The notes: generated by a model from the sequence alone, not told the origin. Counted from the stretch's first letter, positions 1-7,110 are shown. The stretch is 64,000 nucleotides of DNA from Microbacterium telephonicum (GCF_003651225.1 NZ_RCDB01000001.1:248001-312000), one strand, 5' to 3'. Program-made: numbers and translations.

Positions 1-1
1 G

Positions 2-1108
2 GTGCGCGCCGACATCGACGTGCCCACGTGGGTCGTCGGCCTCATCGGCACAGCGCCGCCGGTGTGCTTCGCGGTATTCGGAATCGTGACCCCGCTGCTC
101 GAGCGCCGCTTCGGTCTGGAGCGTCTCGCCATCGCCGCGATGGCCGTCGCCGCCCTCGCGCTGGCGGGGCGCGCCTTCGCCCCGAACGCCGGCGTCCTGC
201 TCATCGGCACGACGGTGCTGTTCGCGGCGATCGGCGTCGGCAACGTCGTGCTGCCGCCGCTCATCAAGGCGTATTTCCCCGACCGTGTCGGGGTCATGAC
301 GGCGGTGTACTCGGCGACCCTCGCCGTGGCCGCCTTCCTGCCGCCGCTGGTCGCGGTGCCGATCGCGGATGCTGCCGGCTGGCGTTTCTCGCTCGGGCTG
401 TGGGCGGTGTTCGCGGTGCTGGCGATGGTGCCGTGGATCACGCTCGCGGTGCGGGATCGCGCCGAGCACGCCGCCGCCGTCGACGAGCCGGCGCCCCGCG
501 TGCTCGACCGCCTCTTCCGGCTGCCGCTGGCGTGGGCGCTTGCGGCGACGTTCGCGATCTCGTCGGCGAGCGTGTACGCGTGCTTCGCGTGGCTGCCGGT
601 CATCCTCGTCGACGTCGCGGGCGTCTCCCATGCCGCCGCCGGCGCGCTGCTGTCGCTGTTCGCGGCGATCGGGCTGCCGCTCTCGTTCCTCGTGCCGCTC
701 GTGGTCACCCGCGGGCGGTGGATCGGCTGGCTGTACGTCGTCGCGCTCGTCACGGGCATCGCGGCCGTCGCGGGGCTGCTGCTGGCGCCGACGGCGGCGA
801 CCGTGCTGTGGGTCGTGCTGCTCGGCATTCCGCAGGGACTGTTCCCCGCCGTGCTCGTGCTCATCCAGGTGCGTGCCCGCACGCGCGAGGGCGCGGTCGC
901 GCTCAGCGGCTTCGCGCAGAGCGCCGGCTACGCAGTCGCCGCGCTGTTCCCGTTCACTTTCGCGCTGCTGCACGAGGGGACCGGCTCATGGAGCGGTCCG
1001 CTGCTCATGCTGGGCGCGCTGATGCTGCTCGCGATCCCGGCCGGCGCGATCGTGGCGCGGGGCGGGACCGTCGAGGACGCGTGGGAGCGCCGACACGGAG
1101 CCTGGTGA
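2..1108 (+). CDS. MFS transporter, CynX/NimT-like (5' end cut off by window)
   Basis: This is a membrane transporter of the major facilitator superfamily, likely importing or exporting a small anion or drug across the cytoplasmic membrane. What is seen is about 368 residues of alternating hydrophobic helices, an early LPTWVVGL-like segment (here VPTWVVGLIGT) and the conserved loop PLIKAYFPDRVGVMTAVYS that follows TM4 in the CynX/NimT branch. Family members are about 400 residues long and begin with a helix containing an NLRP-like motif; that part lies before base 1, so the gene is 5'-partial and the GTG at base 2 is probably not the true start. The gene ends at a TGA facing a convergent gene. 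The substrate cannot be told from sequence. Confidence 0.85.
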   Translation: MRADIDVPTWVVGLIGTAPPVCFAVFGIVTPLLERRFGLERLAIAAMAVAALALAGRAFAPNAGVLLIGTTVLFAAIGVGNVVLPPLIKAYFPDRVGVMTAVYSATLAVAAFLPPLVAVPIADAAGWRFSLGLWAVFAVLAMVPWITLAVRDRAEHAAAVDEPAPRVLDRLFRLPLAWALAATFAISSASVYACFAWLPVILVDVAGVSHAAAGALLSLFAAIGLPLSFLVPLVVTRGRWIGWLYVVALVTGIAAVAGLLLAPTAATVLWVVLLGIPQGLFPAVLVLIQVRARTREGAVALSGFAQSAGYAVAALFPFTFALLHEGTGSWSGPLLMLGALMLLAIPAGAIVARGGTVEDAWERRHGAW

Positions 1109-1146
1109 GAGGCCGCGGGTGCGCGGCGAGGTGCGCGGACACCGGA

Positions 1147-1164
1147 TGACGCGCGGGCGCGTCA
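1147..1164. terminator. Short GC hairpin between convergent genes
   Basis: TGACGCGC-GG-GCGCGTCA is a perfect 8-bp inverted repeat with a 2-base loop, between the ends of the MFS gene and the convergent DUF3073 gene. No U-tract follows, so terminator function is inferred only from position. Confidence 0.35.
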
Positions 1165-1177
1165 GGTCGCGAAGACG

Positions 1178-1366
1178 TCAGGCCTTCTCGAGTTCGTCCG
1201 AGTCCTCGTCTTCGTCGTCGTACTGGTCCGCCCACTTGTCGACGTACTGTTCGTCGTCGTGGTGGCCGAGCTCCTTCTCGAGCGCGCCGAAGTTCACCGC
1301 GTAGGTGTCGTACTTGAGCTCACGCGCGATCTTGGTGTGCTTCGCCTTCTGACGGCCACGCCCCAT
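1178..1366 (-). CDS. DUF3073 family small acidic-tailed protein
   Basis: A 62-residue protein of the actinobacterial DUF3073 family, whose function is unknown. The basic N-terminus MGRGRQKAKHTKIARELKY is the family hallmark, followed by a short central part (TYAVNFGALEKEL) and a strongly acidic tail rich in Asp and Glu (about residues 38-62). The ATG at 1366 was chosen because the family starts with MGRGRQ and because a GAGGGGG-type ribosome binding site lies just upstream; reading further upstream adds non-conserved residues. It is monocistronic and convergent with the MFS gene. The basic head and acidic tail would suit a nucleic-acid or ribosome-associated protein, but that is speculation. 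Confidence 0.85.
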   Translation of the reverse strand: MGRGRQKAKHTKIARELKYDTYAVNFGALEKELGHHDDEQYVDKWADQYDDEDEDSDELEKA

Positions 1367-1529
1367 GCGAGACCCCCTCGATTCTGAGTCGCGGGCTGTG
1401 CCGATTCGCCCGTCGCAAAACAATTCGGCCTGAAGCCGGGAAGAGTAGCATTCAGGATATCACGGCGCCCTCATCCGCTCGCCGATCTCGCGGTGTGCAC
1501 GGCGTGGGTGTCACGACCGGAAGGCCATC

Positions 1530-2048
1530 ATGAGCGACGACGCCACCGCCCCCGTTCCGACCCACGCCGTGATCGTCGGGGCGATCCCCGACCAGCCGGC
1601 CCGCGTCGTGCGGGAAGCCGCCCGCTACGCGAAGCTGATGGACGCGCCGCTCGTCATCGCCTACGTCGACGTCACCCGCTTCGTCACGTACGAAGACCCC
1701 GACGGGTACGTGCACACCGCTCCCATCGACCTGGACGTCTCGCCCGGCGAGAGCCAGTTCGCCGCCGTGCGGGATGCGGCCGCCGAGGCCCTGTCGGGTA
1801 TCACCGTCACGTGGTCGGCGACCTCGCTCGTGGGAGATCCGGCGATGGCGCTCAAGCACCTCGCGGAGCAGTCCGATGCGCGGCTGCTCGTCGTCGGCAC
1901 GCGCCGCCGCGGCTTCGGGGAGACCATCCGCGAGTTCTTCACGGGGTCGGTGGCCGCCCGTCTCGCGCACCGTCAGTCGCGCCCCATCCTCGTCGTGCCG
2001 CTGGAGTCGCCCGCCGCCGACGACGAGGAGCTCTGGCCCGAGGGCTGA
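1530..2048 (+). CDS. Universal stress protein (UspA family)
   Basis: A single-domain universal stress protein of 172 residues, presumed cytosolic and nucleotide-binding. It has the beta-alpha Usp fold pattern: an N-terminal strand (HAVIVGAIPD), a helix with basic residues, and a C-terminal LLVVGTRRRGFGE loop followed by FFTGSVAARL and a final PILVVP strand. The glycine loop is about three residues longer than the textbook G-x2-G-x9-G-[ST] ATP motif, so ATP binding is likely but not certain. A GGAAGG ribosome binding site precedes the ATG. The gene stands alone, and its end faces the palindromic repeat shared with the convergent padR gene. Confidence 0.85.
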   Translation: MSDDATAPVPTHAVIVGAIPDQPARVVREAARYAKLMDAPLVIAYVDVTRFVTYEDPDGYVHTAPIDLDVSPGESQFAAVRDAAAEALSGITVTWSATSLVGDPAMALKHLAEQSDARLLVVGTRRRGFGETIREFFTGSVAARLAHRQSRPILVVPLESPAADDEELWPEG

Positions 2049-2051
2049 TCG

Positions 2052-2141
2052 CGTTTCGACTCGCTGCGCTCGCTCAACGACCGGGGGTTGGTGGTGTCCG
2101 TTTCCGGTCGTTGAGCGAGGAGCGCAGCGACGAGTCGAAAC
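2052..2141. repeat. Palindromic intergenic repeat between convergent genes
   Basis: Left arm 2052-2083 begins GTTTCGACTCGCTGCGCTCG; right arm 2104-2141 is its inverse with two 3-base insertions (GAG and CGA). The arms pair over about 30 bases with a loop of about 20. I recognise this word pair as a common intergenic repeat of Microbacteriaceae. It sits exactly between the 3' ends of the usp and padR genes, so it probably also acts as a two-way terminator. Confidence 0.85.
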
Positions 2142-2149
2142 GCCCCGAC

Positions 2150-2776
2150 TCAGCCCTTGATCGCGACGGTCAGCGCGCGACCGGCGGCCTCGAGCGCCCG
2201 CTCGAGCTCGTCGACCGCGGATGCCGGCAGTGCGCCGCCGTGGGCGACGTGCGAGCGCAGGTCGGCCCGCACCGTCGCGCGGAACGTCGAGACGAGGGCG
2301 TCGGCACGCTGCACCTGGGCCCGGGACGACACGCGCGACTCGTCGCGCTCCGGAGCCGGCGCAGACGGCGCGCGTCCCCGCGAGGCGGCCTTGTCGGCCT
2401 GTGCGGCGGCGGCGAGGTCGGCTTTCAGGCTCCGCATCGCCTCGCGCATCGATCCGCGCACCTCGTCGGCGATGAGCCGGACGCTGTCCGACAGGCCCGC
2501 CTCGATGCCCTCCAGGTCGTCGGCGCGAGCTGCGACTTCGGCGCGTCCGGCATCCGTGATCGCGTAGACGGTCTTGCGGCCGTCGACGGTCTTGGTCACC
2601 AGGCCCTCCTCCTCGAGCTTGCTGAGGCGGGGGTAGATGGTGCCGGCACTGGGTGTGTAGGTGCCGCCGGTGCGGTCGGAGAGGGCCTGCATGAGGTCGT
2701 AGCCGTGGCGCGGCGACTCGTCGAGCAGCCGCAGCAGGTACAGGCGCAGGTCGCCGTGGGAGAAGACGGGGGGCAT
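2150..2776 (-). CDS. PadR-family transcriptional regulator
   Basis: A 208-residue DNA-binding regulator. The N-terminal winged helix is typical PadR (LRLYLLRLLDESPRHGYDLM, then GTIYPRLSKLEEEGLV and the wing GRKTVYAITDAGR). The C-terminal part is mostly helical and would form the dimerisation domain. The ATG at 2776 has a GAGGAG ribosome binding site 8 bases upstream, inside the end of the DUF4097 gene, whose stop lies 2 bases away, so the two genes are co-transcribed and coupled. An AT-rich inverted repeat upstream of the operon (3671-3720) resembles PadR operators, suggesting autorepression. The effector is unknown. Confidence 0.88.
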   Translation of the reverse strand: MPPVFSHGDLRLYLLRLLDESPRHGYDLMQALSDRTGGTYTPSAGTIYPRLSKLEEEGLVTKTVDGRKTVYAITDAGRAEVAARADDLEGIEAGLSDSVRLIADEVRGSMREAMRSLKADLAAAAQADKAASRGRAPSAPAPERDESRVSSRAQVQRADALVSTFRATVRADLRSHVAHGGALPASAVDELERALEAAGRALTVAIKG

Positions 2777-2778
2777 GA

Positions 2779-3642
2779 TCACCACTCCTCGGGGGTCGGG
2801 GCGTCGCCGGTGGGGCCGGCGGCGGGCTCGGATGCCGCGACACGGCGCAGCACCGTGAGGCCGCCCGACACGGAGTTGGCGCGCACGTCGACGAAGCTCC
2901 CCGACAGCTCGCCGACCGAGTCTGTGTAGTTGGTGGGCGACGACGACGACCGCTTGACGCCGTCGATCGTCACGCGGCCGCTGACGCTGCGCATGACGTA
3001 GTTGGCGGGCAGTCCCTCGTCGAGGCGGATGGTGGTCTCGCCGCTGACGGTGTTGACGTTCACCGCCTGGATGCGGCCGGTGGAGTCGATGAGCATGTCG
3101 CCCGACACGGTGTCGATCGTGGCCTTGCGCAGCTCGCCGGTGACGGCGACGTCGCCCGAGACGGAGTTGGCCATGAGGGCGCCGACGAGGCCGCGGATCT
3201 GCATGTCGCCCGACACGGCGTTCGCCGAGATGTCGCCGGTGTGGCCGTCGATGATGACGTCGCCCGAGACGGTGTTGACCTTGGCGTCGGTCGTGAGCCC
3301 CGTCACGAGCGCGCTCGCGCTGACGACGCCGAGGTTCAGGGCGATGCCGCGGGGGACCGCGACGCTGATCTCGGCCTTGGCGCCGCCGGCGCCGAAGGTG
3401 CGGAACACGTCGATGAAGTTGTCCCAGCGCAGCTGGGGGTGGTCGATCTCCACGACGTCGCCGTCGACCTCGATGCGCAGGTCTTTCATCGTGACGTCGT
3501 GCACTTCGATGCGGACGCCGGGCTCGTCGTGGGCGATCACGTCGATCTGCCCGCCGATGAGGCCGACCTTCAGCTTGCGGGCATCCTCGATGTCGATGAC
3601 GCGCGTCTCTCCCGGGTGGATGATCCACTTCTCGAGGGTCAT
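2779..3642 (-). CDS. DUF4097 beta-repeat protein
   Basis: A 287-residue protein of the DUF4097 (beta-strand repeat) family, usually found beside PadR or sensor genes in Gram-positive bacteria. The middle (about residues 85-230) is a ladder of NTVSGD/NSVSGD repeats, each predicting one beta-helix turn. No signal peptide or membrane segment is visible, so it looks cytosolic, although many relatives are envelope-linked. The ATG at 3642 gives the family start MTLEKWIIHPGE; codons further upstream run into the operator region. It is the first gene of the operon with padR and is likely repressed by it. The biochemical role is not known. Confidence 0.8.
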   Translation of the reverse strand: MTLEKWIIHPGETRVIDIEDARKLKVGLIGGQIDVIAHDEPGVRIEVHDVTMKDLRIEVDGDVVEIDHPQLRWDNFIDVFRTFGAGGAKAEISVAVPRGIALNLGVVSASALVTGLTTDAKVNTVSGDVIIDGHTGDISANAVSGDMQIRGLVGALMANSVSGDVAVTGELRKATIDTVSGDMLIDSTGRIQAVNVNTVSGETTIRLDEGLPANYVMRSVSGRVTIDGVKRSSSSPTNYTDSVGELSGSFVDVRANSVSGGLTVLRRVAASEPAAGPTGDAPTPEEW

Positions 3643-3670
3643 GTCTGTCTGCTTTCGTGAGGGTGGGCCG

Positions 3671-3720
3671 CGATCAAGATATATCGCGTATTGCGAGGGT
3701 AACACGATATATCTCGATCG
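3671..3720. promoter_or_regulatory. AT-rich inverted repeat, likely PadR operator
   Basis: CGATCAAGATATATCGCG (3671-3688) is repeated inverted at 3703-3720 with 16 of 18 positions matching, around a 14-base spacer. The core GATATATCG / CGATATATC stands out sharply in this G+C-rich DNA. It lies 29-78 bases upstream of the DUF4097 start. PadR operators are typically ATAT-containing dyads, so autorepression of the DUF4097-padR operon is inferred. Confidence 0.7.
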
Positions 3721-3745
3721 TGTCAAGAGGTTCGTGGGAATCTGC

Positions 3746-3783
3746 TTGACTTTGACGCTACGTCAACCTCTACCGTCGAAGAC
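3746..3783 (+). promoter_or_regulatory. MerR-type promoter with 19-bp spacer and dyad
   Basis: TTGACT (3746-3751) and TACCGT (3771-3776) are separated by 19 bases, the abnormal spacing typical of promoters twisted open by MerR proteins. The spacer contains the perfect dyad TTGACG-CTA-CGTCAA (3752-3766). The -10 ends 7 bases before the ATG, so the mRNA would be essentially leaderless. The gene it drives is itself a MerR regulator, indicating autoactivation as for tipA. Confidence 0.75.
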
Positions 3784-4548
3784 ATGACGAACGAATGGTC
3801 GATCCAGCAGATCGCGAAGCTGGCCGGGACGACGAGTCGCACCCTGCGGCACTACGGCGATCTCGGCCTGCTCGTCCCGTCGCGCATCGGCGGCAACGGC
3901 TACCGGTACTACGACGAGACGGCGCTGGTCCGCCTGCAGCGGATCCTGCTGCTGCGGGAGCTCGGGCTCGGCCTTCCGCAGATCGGAGAGGTGCTCGAGC
4001 GCGAGACCGCGGAGGTGCCCGCCCTCGAGGCGCACCTCGCGTGGCTGCAGGACGAGCAGCACCGGCTGCAGCGGCAGATCGCCGCCGTGGCCTCGACCAT
4101 CACGGCACTGAGAGGAGGTGAACGACTCATGGCACAGGACATGTTCGACGGCTTCGACCACACGCAGTACAAGGACGAGGTCGAACAGCGCTGGGGCGCC
4201 GACGCGTACAAGAAGAGCGACGACTGGTGGCGCGGCTTGACGGCGGACGACAAGTCCGCCTGGCAGGCTCGCACCGCGCAGCTGGCGGCCGACTGGGCGG
4301 ATGCCGCGTCCCGCGGCATCGCGCCCGACGCCGACGAGGCCCAGGCCCTCGCGGAACGGCACGTGCACTGGCTGACCGGCGTCCCCGGGACGCCCGCATC
4401 CGCCCCCGGCGGCGACATCGCCGGCTATGTGACGGGTCTCGGCGAGATGTACGTCGCCGACCCGCGCTTCGCGGCGAACTACGGCGGTCCCGACGGTGCC
4501 GCCTTCGTGCGCGACGCCCTGCGGGTCTACGCCGCCGCCCGGCTCTGA
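3784..4548 (+). CDS. MerR-family regulator with TipAS ligand domain
   Basis: A 254-residue TipA-like regulator. Residues 1-70 form the MerR winged helix (IQQIAKLAGTTSRTLRHY and NGYRYYD), followed by a coiled-coil dimerisation helix to about residue 115. The rest is a TipAS domain (globin-like fold), with WWRGLT, an Ala-rich helix, HVHWLTG and a conserved end YVADPRFAANYGG. In Streptomyces TipA, this domain binds thiopeptide-type antibiotics and the full-length form activates its own promoter. Two features strengthen the parallel: an autoregulatory MerR-type promoter directly upstream and a perfect internal ribosome binding site before Met116 that would yield a free TipAS form of 139 residues. 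No obvious target gene follows. Confidence 0.9.
   Translation: MTNEWSIQQIAKLAGTTSRTLRHYGDLGLLVPSRIGGNGYRYYDETALVRLQRILLLRELGLGLPQIGEVLERETAEVPALEAHLAWLQDEQHRLQRQIAAVASTITALRGGERLMAQDMFDGFDHTQYKDEVEQRWGADAYKKSDDWWRGLTADDKSAWQARTAQLAADWADAASRGIAPDADEAQALAERHVHWLTGVPGTPASAPGGDIAGYVTGLGEMYVADPRFAANYGGPDGAAFVRDALRVYAAARL
4113..4131 (+). promoter_or_regulatory. Internal Shine-Dalgarno and start for TipAS short form
   Basis: AGGAGGTGA (4113-4121), a full match to the anti-SD sequence, lies 7 bases before an in-frame ATG at 4129 (Met116 of the MerR protein). Nothing comparable precedes the full-length start. In S. lividans tipA, the ligand-binding TipAS form is made from an internal start; this site predicts the same here, giving a product at 4129-4548. 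Confidence 0.75.
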
Positions 4549-4570
4549 TCCCACGGTCGGGAACCGGGAC

Positions 4571-4610
4571 GCCGTGAGGCCCCCGCCGACGTCGGCGGGG
4601 GCCTCACGGC
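4571..4610. terminator. 40-bp perfect palindrome, terminator
   Basis: GCCGTGAGGCCCCCGCCGAC is followed directly by its exact inverse, giving a 20-bp stem. It lies 22 bases after the MerR stop and before the convergent small membrane gene, so it probably stops transcription from both sides. There is no U-tract. Confidence 0.8.
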
Positions 4611-4627
4611 TGGGTGGGGGAGTGGGT

Positions 4628-4789
4628 CTAGCTCCGCCCGCCGCGCACTGTGCGCAACAGGAACGCGATGATCGCGATCACGGCGACGATGAGGGCCACC
4701 CAGAGCAGCCAGTTCAGTGCCGTGTTCAGTCCGCCGACGATCGCGAGCACGATCGCGACGACGATGATGATGATGAGCGCGAGATTCAT
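4628..4789 (-). CDS. Small hydrophobic membrane protein (53 aa)
   Basis: A short gene encoding MNLALIIIIVVAIVLAIVGG followed by LNTALNWLLW, a second hydrophobic run (VALIVAVIAIIAFLL) and the tail RTVRGGRS. It predicts two membrane helices, the second ending in a basic cytoplasmic tail. A strong AAGGAG lies 5 bases before the ATG and the reading frame is closed by TAG, which together with G+C-typical codons supports a real gene. It is convergent with the merR gene. Similar tiny two-helix proteins are common in Microbacteriaceae but have no assigned function; I cannot name one. Confidence 0.75.
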   Translation of the reverse strand: MNLALIIIIVVAIVLAIVGGLNTALNWLLWVALIVAVIAIIAFLLRTVRGGRS

Positions 4790-4912
4790 GGGGTCTCCTT
4801 TTCGCTTCCGCTCGCCGGGGCCAGGCGTCCGGACTCAGGCCACGCTAGGACCATTTACGCGTCGACGCCCACCCCTTGTGCACAGCATCCGCGATGCGCT
4901 AGCACCGAAGGT

Positions 4913-5182
4913 ATGCCAGGCAAGAAGTCGAACCCGACGCTGAAGGATCAGGACCTCTACGAAGAGCTGCGCGAGCAGGGGAACTCGAAGCAGAAGGCGG
5001 CCCGCATCTCCAACGCCGTCGCGCGCGACGGGGCCAAGGCGGTCGGCCACCGCGGCGGCGAATCCGGCTCGTACGACGACTGGACGGTGCCCGACCTGCG
5101 ACGGCGCGCGAAGGAACTGGGCCTCAGCGGCTACTCCGGCAAGCGGAAGGCGGAGCTCATCCGGATGCTCCGCGACAGCTGA
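4913..5182 (+). CDS. Small protein with C-terminal SAP/Rho-N-like domain
   Basis: An 89-residue basic protein in two parts. The N-terminal half (LYEELREQGNSKQKAARISN) resembles short actinobacterial proteins annotated as DUF7218. The C-terminal 40 residues (WTVPDLRRRAKELGLSGYSG ... KAELIRMLRD) match the helix-extended-helix pattern of SAP and Rho N-terminal domains, which bind nucleic acid. The stop is one base before the topoisomerase IB start, so the two are co-transcribed; a DNA-binding partner for the topoisomerase is a reasonable inference. The ATG at 4913 has a poor ribosome binding site, and a TAGCAC hexamer lies 7 bases upstream, so the message may be nearly leaderless. Confidence 0.75.
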   Translation: MPGKKSNPTLKDQDLYEELREQGNSKQKAARISNAVARDGAKAVGHRGGESGSYDDWTVPDLRRRAKELGLSGYSGKRKAELIRMLRDS

Positions 5183-5183
5183 C

Positions 5184-6146
5184 GTGCCGAGACTGCGCCG
5201 GGCGCACCCCGGTGACGACGACGGATATCGCCGCATCCGCGTCGGCGACACCTTCCGATACACGGATGCCGCCGGGGCGGCGCTCGAGCCGGACGAGCGC
5301 ACGCGCGTCGTCGACCTGGTGATCCCTCCCGCGTGGGAGGACGTGTGGATCAGCGCCGACCCGCTCGGCCACATCCAGGCCACCGGCCGCGACGAGGCAG
5401 GACGCCTGCAGTACCTCTACCACCCGCTGTGGACGGCGGGACGCGACAAGGGGAAGTACGCCCGGGCGCTGCAACTGGCCGAGGCCCTGCCGCGTGCGCG
5501 CGGCCGGGTGACGACGTCGCTGCGCCGTGACGACCTCGACCGCGAACGCGTGCTCGCGACGTCGTTCCGCCTGCTCGACCATGCGGCACCCCGCATCGGC
5601 TCGGAGCGCTATCTGCGCAAGCACGGCAGTCGCGGGCTCACGACGCTGCTGCGCCGCGACGCGGCCGTCGAGTCCGGCGTGCTCACCCTGCGCTTCCCGG
5701 GCAAGAGCGGGAAACGGCAGGCGCTCGACATCGACGACGCCGAGCTCGCCGTCGTGGCAGAGCTGCTCGTCGCGGGCCGTCCGTCCTCGCCGCTGCTGGC
5801 ATACCTGCGCGGGCGACGGCGTGTACCGCTCACCCCCAAGGACGTCAACGACTACGTGCGCGCCATGACCGGCGGCACGTTCTCGGCCAAGGACTTCCGC
5901 ACCCTGCGCGGGACGATCCTCGCCGCCGACGCGCTCGCCCGCATCGGCACGGTCGACACGAAGGCCGACCGCAAGCGCGCCGAGGTGCTCGCCGTGCGCG
6001 CCGCCGCCGAGGCGCTCGGCAACACGCCATCCGTCGCGCGCGGCTCGTACATCGATCCGCGGGTGTTCCAGCGCTACAAGCGCGGCATCCTGCTCGACAC
6101 GTCGGTCTCGCCCGAATCGGCGATCCGCACCCTGATCCTGGGGTGA
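5184..6146 (+). CDS. DNA topoisomerase IB
   Basis: A 320-residue type IB topoisomerase of the bacterial (poxvirus-like) kind, which nicks one strand through a 3'-phosphotyrosine link and relaxes supercoils of both signs. Seen: the N-terminal DNA-clamp domain with IPPAWEDVWISADPLGHIQA and GRLQYLYHPLW, the catalytic region with ALPRARG, LLDHAAPRIGSERY, LRFPGKSGK, the KDFRTLRGT segment, and the active-site tyrosine Tyr289 in SYIDPRVF. Length is normal. The GTG start at 5184 follows the preceding stop by one base. It forms an operon with the SAP-like gene upstream, and its end overlaps the region driving crcB. Confidence 0.93.
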   Translation: MPRLRRAHPGDDDGYRRIRVGDTFRYTDAAGAALEPDERTRVVDLVIPPAWEDVWISADPLGHIQATGRDEAGRLQYLYHPLWTAGRDKGKYARALQLAEALPRARGRVTTSLRRDDLDRERVLATSFRLLDHAAPRIGSERYLRKHGSRGLTTLLRRDAAVESGVLTLRFPGKSGKRQALDIDDAELAVVAELLVAGRPSSPLLAYLRGRRRVPLTPKDVNDYVRAMTGGTFSAKDFRTLRGTILAADALARIGTVDTKADRKRAEVLAVRAAAEALGNTPSVARGSYIDPRVFQRYKRGILLDTSVSPESAIRTLILG

Positions 6147-6154
6147 ACCGGCCC

Positions 6155-6160
6155 TACGGT
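6155..6160 (+). promoter_or_regulatory. -10 hexamer of leaderless crcB message
   Basis: TACGGT ends exactly six bases before the ATG at 6167. The same layout recurs at eight other genes in this window. No Shine-Dalgarno sequence is present. Confidence 0.5.
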
Positions 6161-6166
6161 GAACGC

Positions 6167-6601
6167 ATGGTCCGTGCCGGATGGTTCTCGCCGGGCGCGC
6201 TGCTGCTCGTGATGCTCGGCGGCGCCGTCGGCGTCGCCGCGCGCGCCGTCGTCACGGTGCCGCTCGGGGTGCTGCCGCATCCTCTCGTCGTCCCGGCCGC
6301 GACGCTCGCGATCAACCTCGCCGGCTCCCTGCTGCTCGGTGTCGTGGTGGGTGCGTTCGACGACCAACGGCCACGGCTGCGCGCGTTCCTCGGCACCGGC
6401 GTGCTCGGCGGGTTCACGACGTACTCGGCCTTCGCCGTGCAGTCCGTCACCGTCGGGGCCGCGGCGCCGCTGGTCGGCCTCGCGCTCATGGCCGTGTCGC
6501 TGCTGGGCGGTGTGCTGTGCGCGGGGGTCGGGCTGCACCTCGGGCGTCGCCTCGCCGGACGCTCCGTCGACGCGGCCGAGCCCGTGGAGGCCGCCGAATG
6601 A
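6167..6601 (+). CDS. crcB: Fluoride exporter CrcB/Fluc, subunit 1
   Basis: A 144-residue four-helix membrane protein of the CrcB/Fluc family, fluoride channels that work as dual-topology dimers. Seen: GGAVGVAAR in TM1, the family motif INLAGSLLLGVV in TM2 and GTGVLGGFTTYSAFAVQS in TM3, carrying the Phe and Thr/Ser residues that line the fluoride path. The ATG at 6167 was preferred over a GTG at 6143, because a TACGGT -10 hexamer sits six bases upstream of the ATG as in other leaderless genes here; the GTG overlaps the topoisomerase stop and remains possible. It overlaps crcB2 by four bases. Such tandem pairs form heterodimers. Confidence 0.88.
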   Translation: MVRAGWFSPGALLLVMLGGAVGVAARAVVTVPLGVLPHPLVVPAATLAINLAGSLLLGVVVGAFDDQRPRLRAFLGTGVLGGFTTYSAFAVQSVTVGAAAPLVGLALMAVSLLGGVLCAGVGLHLGRRLAGRSVDAAEPVEAAE

Positions 6602-6969
6602 ACCCGCTCGAGTTCGGCGCGCTGGTGGTGGGCGGCGGCGTGGGCGCCGGCATCCGCTACCTCGTCGACGGTGCGGTCATGCGGGGGCGCCGCGGCGCGT
6701 TCCCGCTCGGCATCCTGGTCGTCAACGTGATCGGGGCCTTCCTGCTGGGGCTGCTCACCGGCGCCGACATCGCGCCGAACTGGCTCGCGATCCTCGGCAC
6801 CGGCGTGCTCGGCGGGTTCACGACCTTCAGCACCGTCTCGGTCGAGACCGTGCTGCTCGCCCAGCGCCGCCGGCGCGACTGGGCATGGGTGAATCTGCTC
6901 GGCACGCTCCTCCTTGCACTCGTCGCCGCGAGTCTCGGCATCCTGCTCGGCGGTCTGCTGCCGCGCTGA
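6598..6969 (+). CDS. crcB: Fluoride exporter CrcB/Fluc, subunit 2
   Basis: A 123-residue CrcB/Fluc subunit. Seen: GGGVGAGIRYLVDG in TM1, LVVNVIGAFLLGLL in TM2 and GTGVLGGFTTFSTVSVETV in TM3, with the conserved Asn of TM2 and the GGFTTFS loop. It starts within the stop of crcB1 (ATGA), so the two are translated together and should assemble as a heterodimer of opposite membrane orientation, as in other Gram-positive tandem pairs. The end RRRRDWAWVN places a strong positive loop that would fix its topology. No fluoride riboswitch is visible upstream of the pair. Confidence 0.9.
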   Translation: MNPLEFGALVVGGGVGAGIRYLVDGAVMRGRRGAFPLGILVVNVIGAFLLGLLTGADIAPNWLAILGTGVLGGFTTFSTVSVETVLLAQRRRRDWAWVNLLGTLLLALVAASLGILLGGLLPR

Positions 6970-7064
6970 CCGCATCCGCCCGGCGGCCGGCCAGGCGACA
7001 GCACGACCGCATCCGCCGCAGGATGACGCGGGCCGAGGCGCATGCCCGTGGAAGAATGGATGCC

Positions 7065-7080
7065 GATACACGCCTGTATC
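7065..7080. promoter_or_regulatory. Dyad upstream of RND gene
   Basis: GATACA-CGCC-TGTATC is a perfect 6-bp dyad with a 4-base centre, 31-46 bases upstream of the chosen GTG. It would suit a TetR- or MarR-type operator, but no regulator gene lies nearby. Confidence 0.35.
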
Positions 7081-7110
7081 CGCCCACCGCTGCGACCGCA
7101 AAGGCCCTCC

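Noticed and set aside
6100..6170. Fluoride (crcB) riboswitch
   Set aside because: No matching conserved sequence or pseudoknot pattern was seen, and the start lies within a few bases of the upstream gene's stop.
7042..7110. ATG at 7042 as start of the RND exporter
   Set aside because: It adds 23 residues unlike family members and crosses the GATACA/TGTATC dyad; the GTG at 7111 fits the conserved N-terminus.
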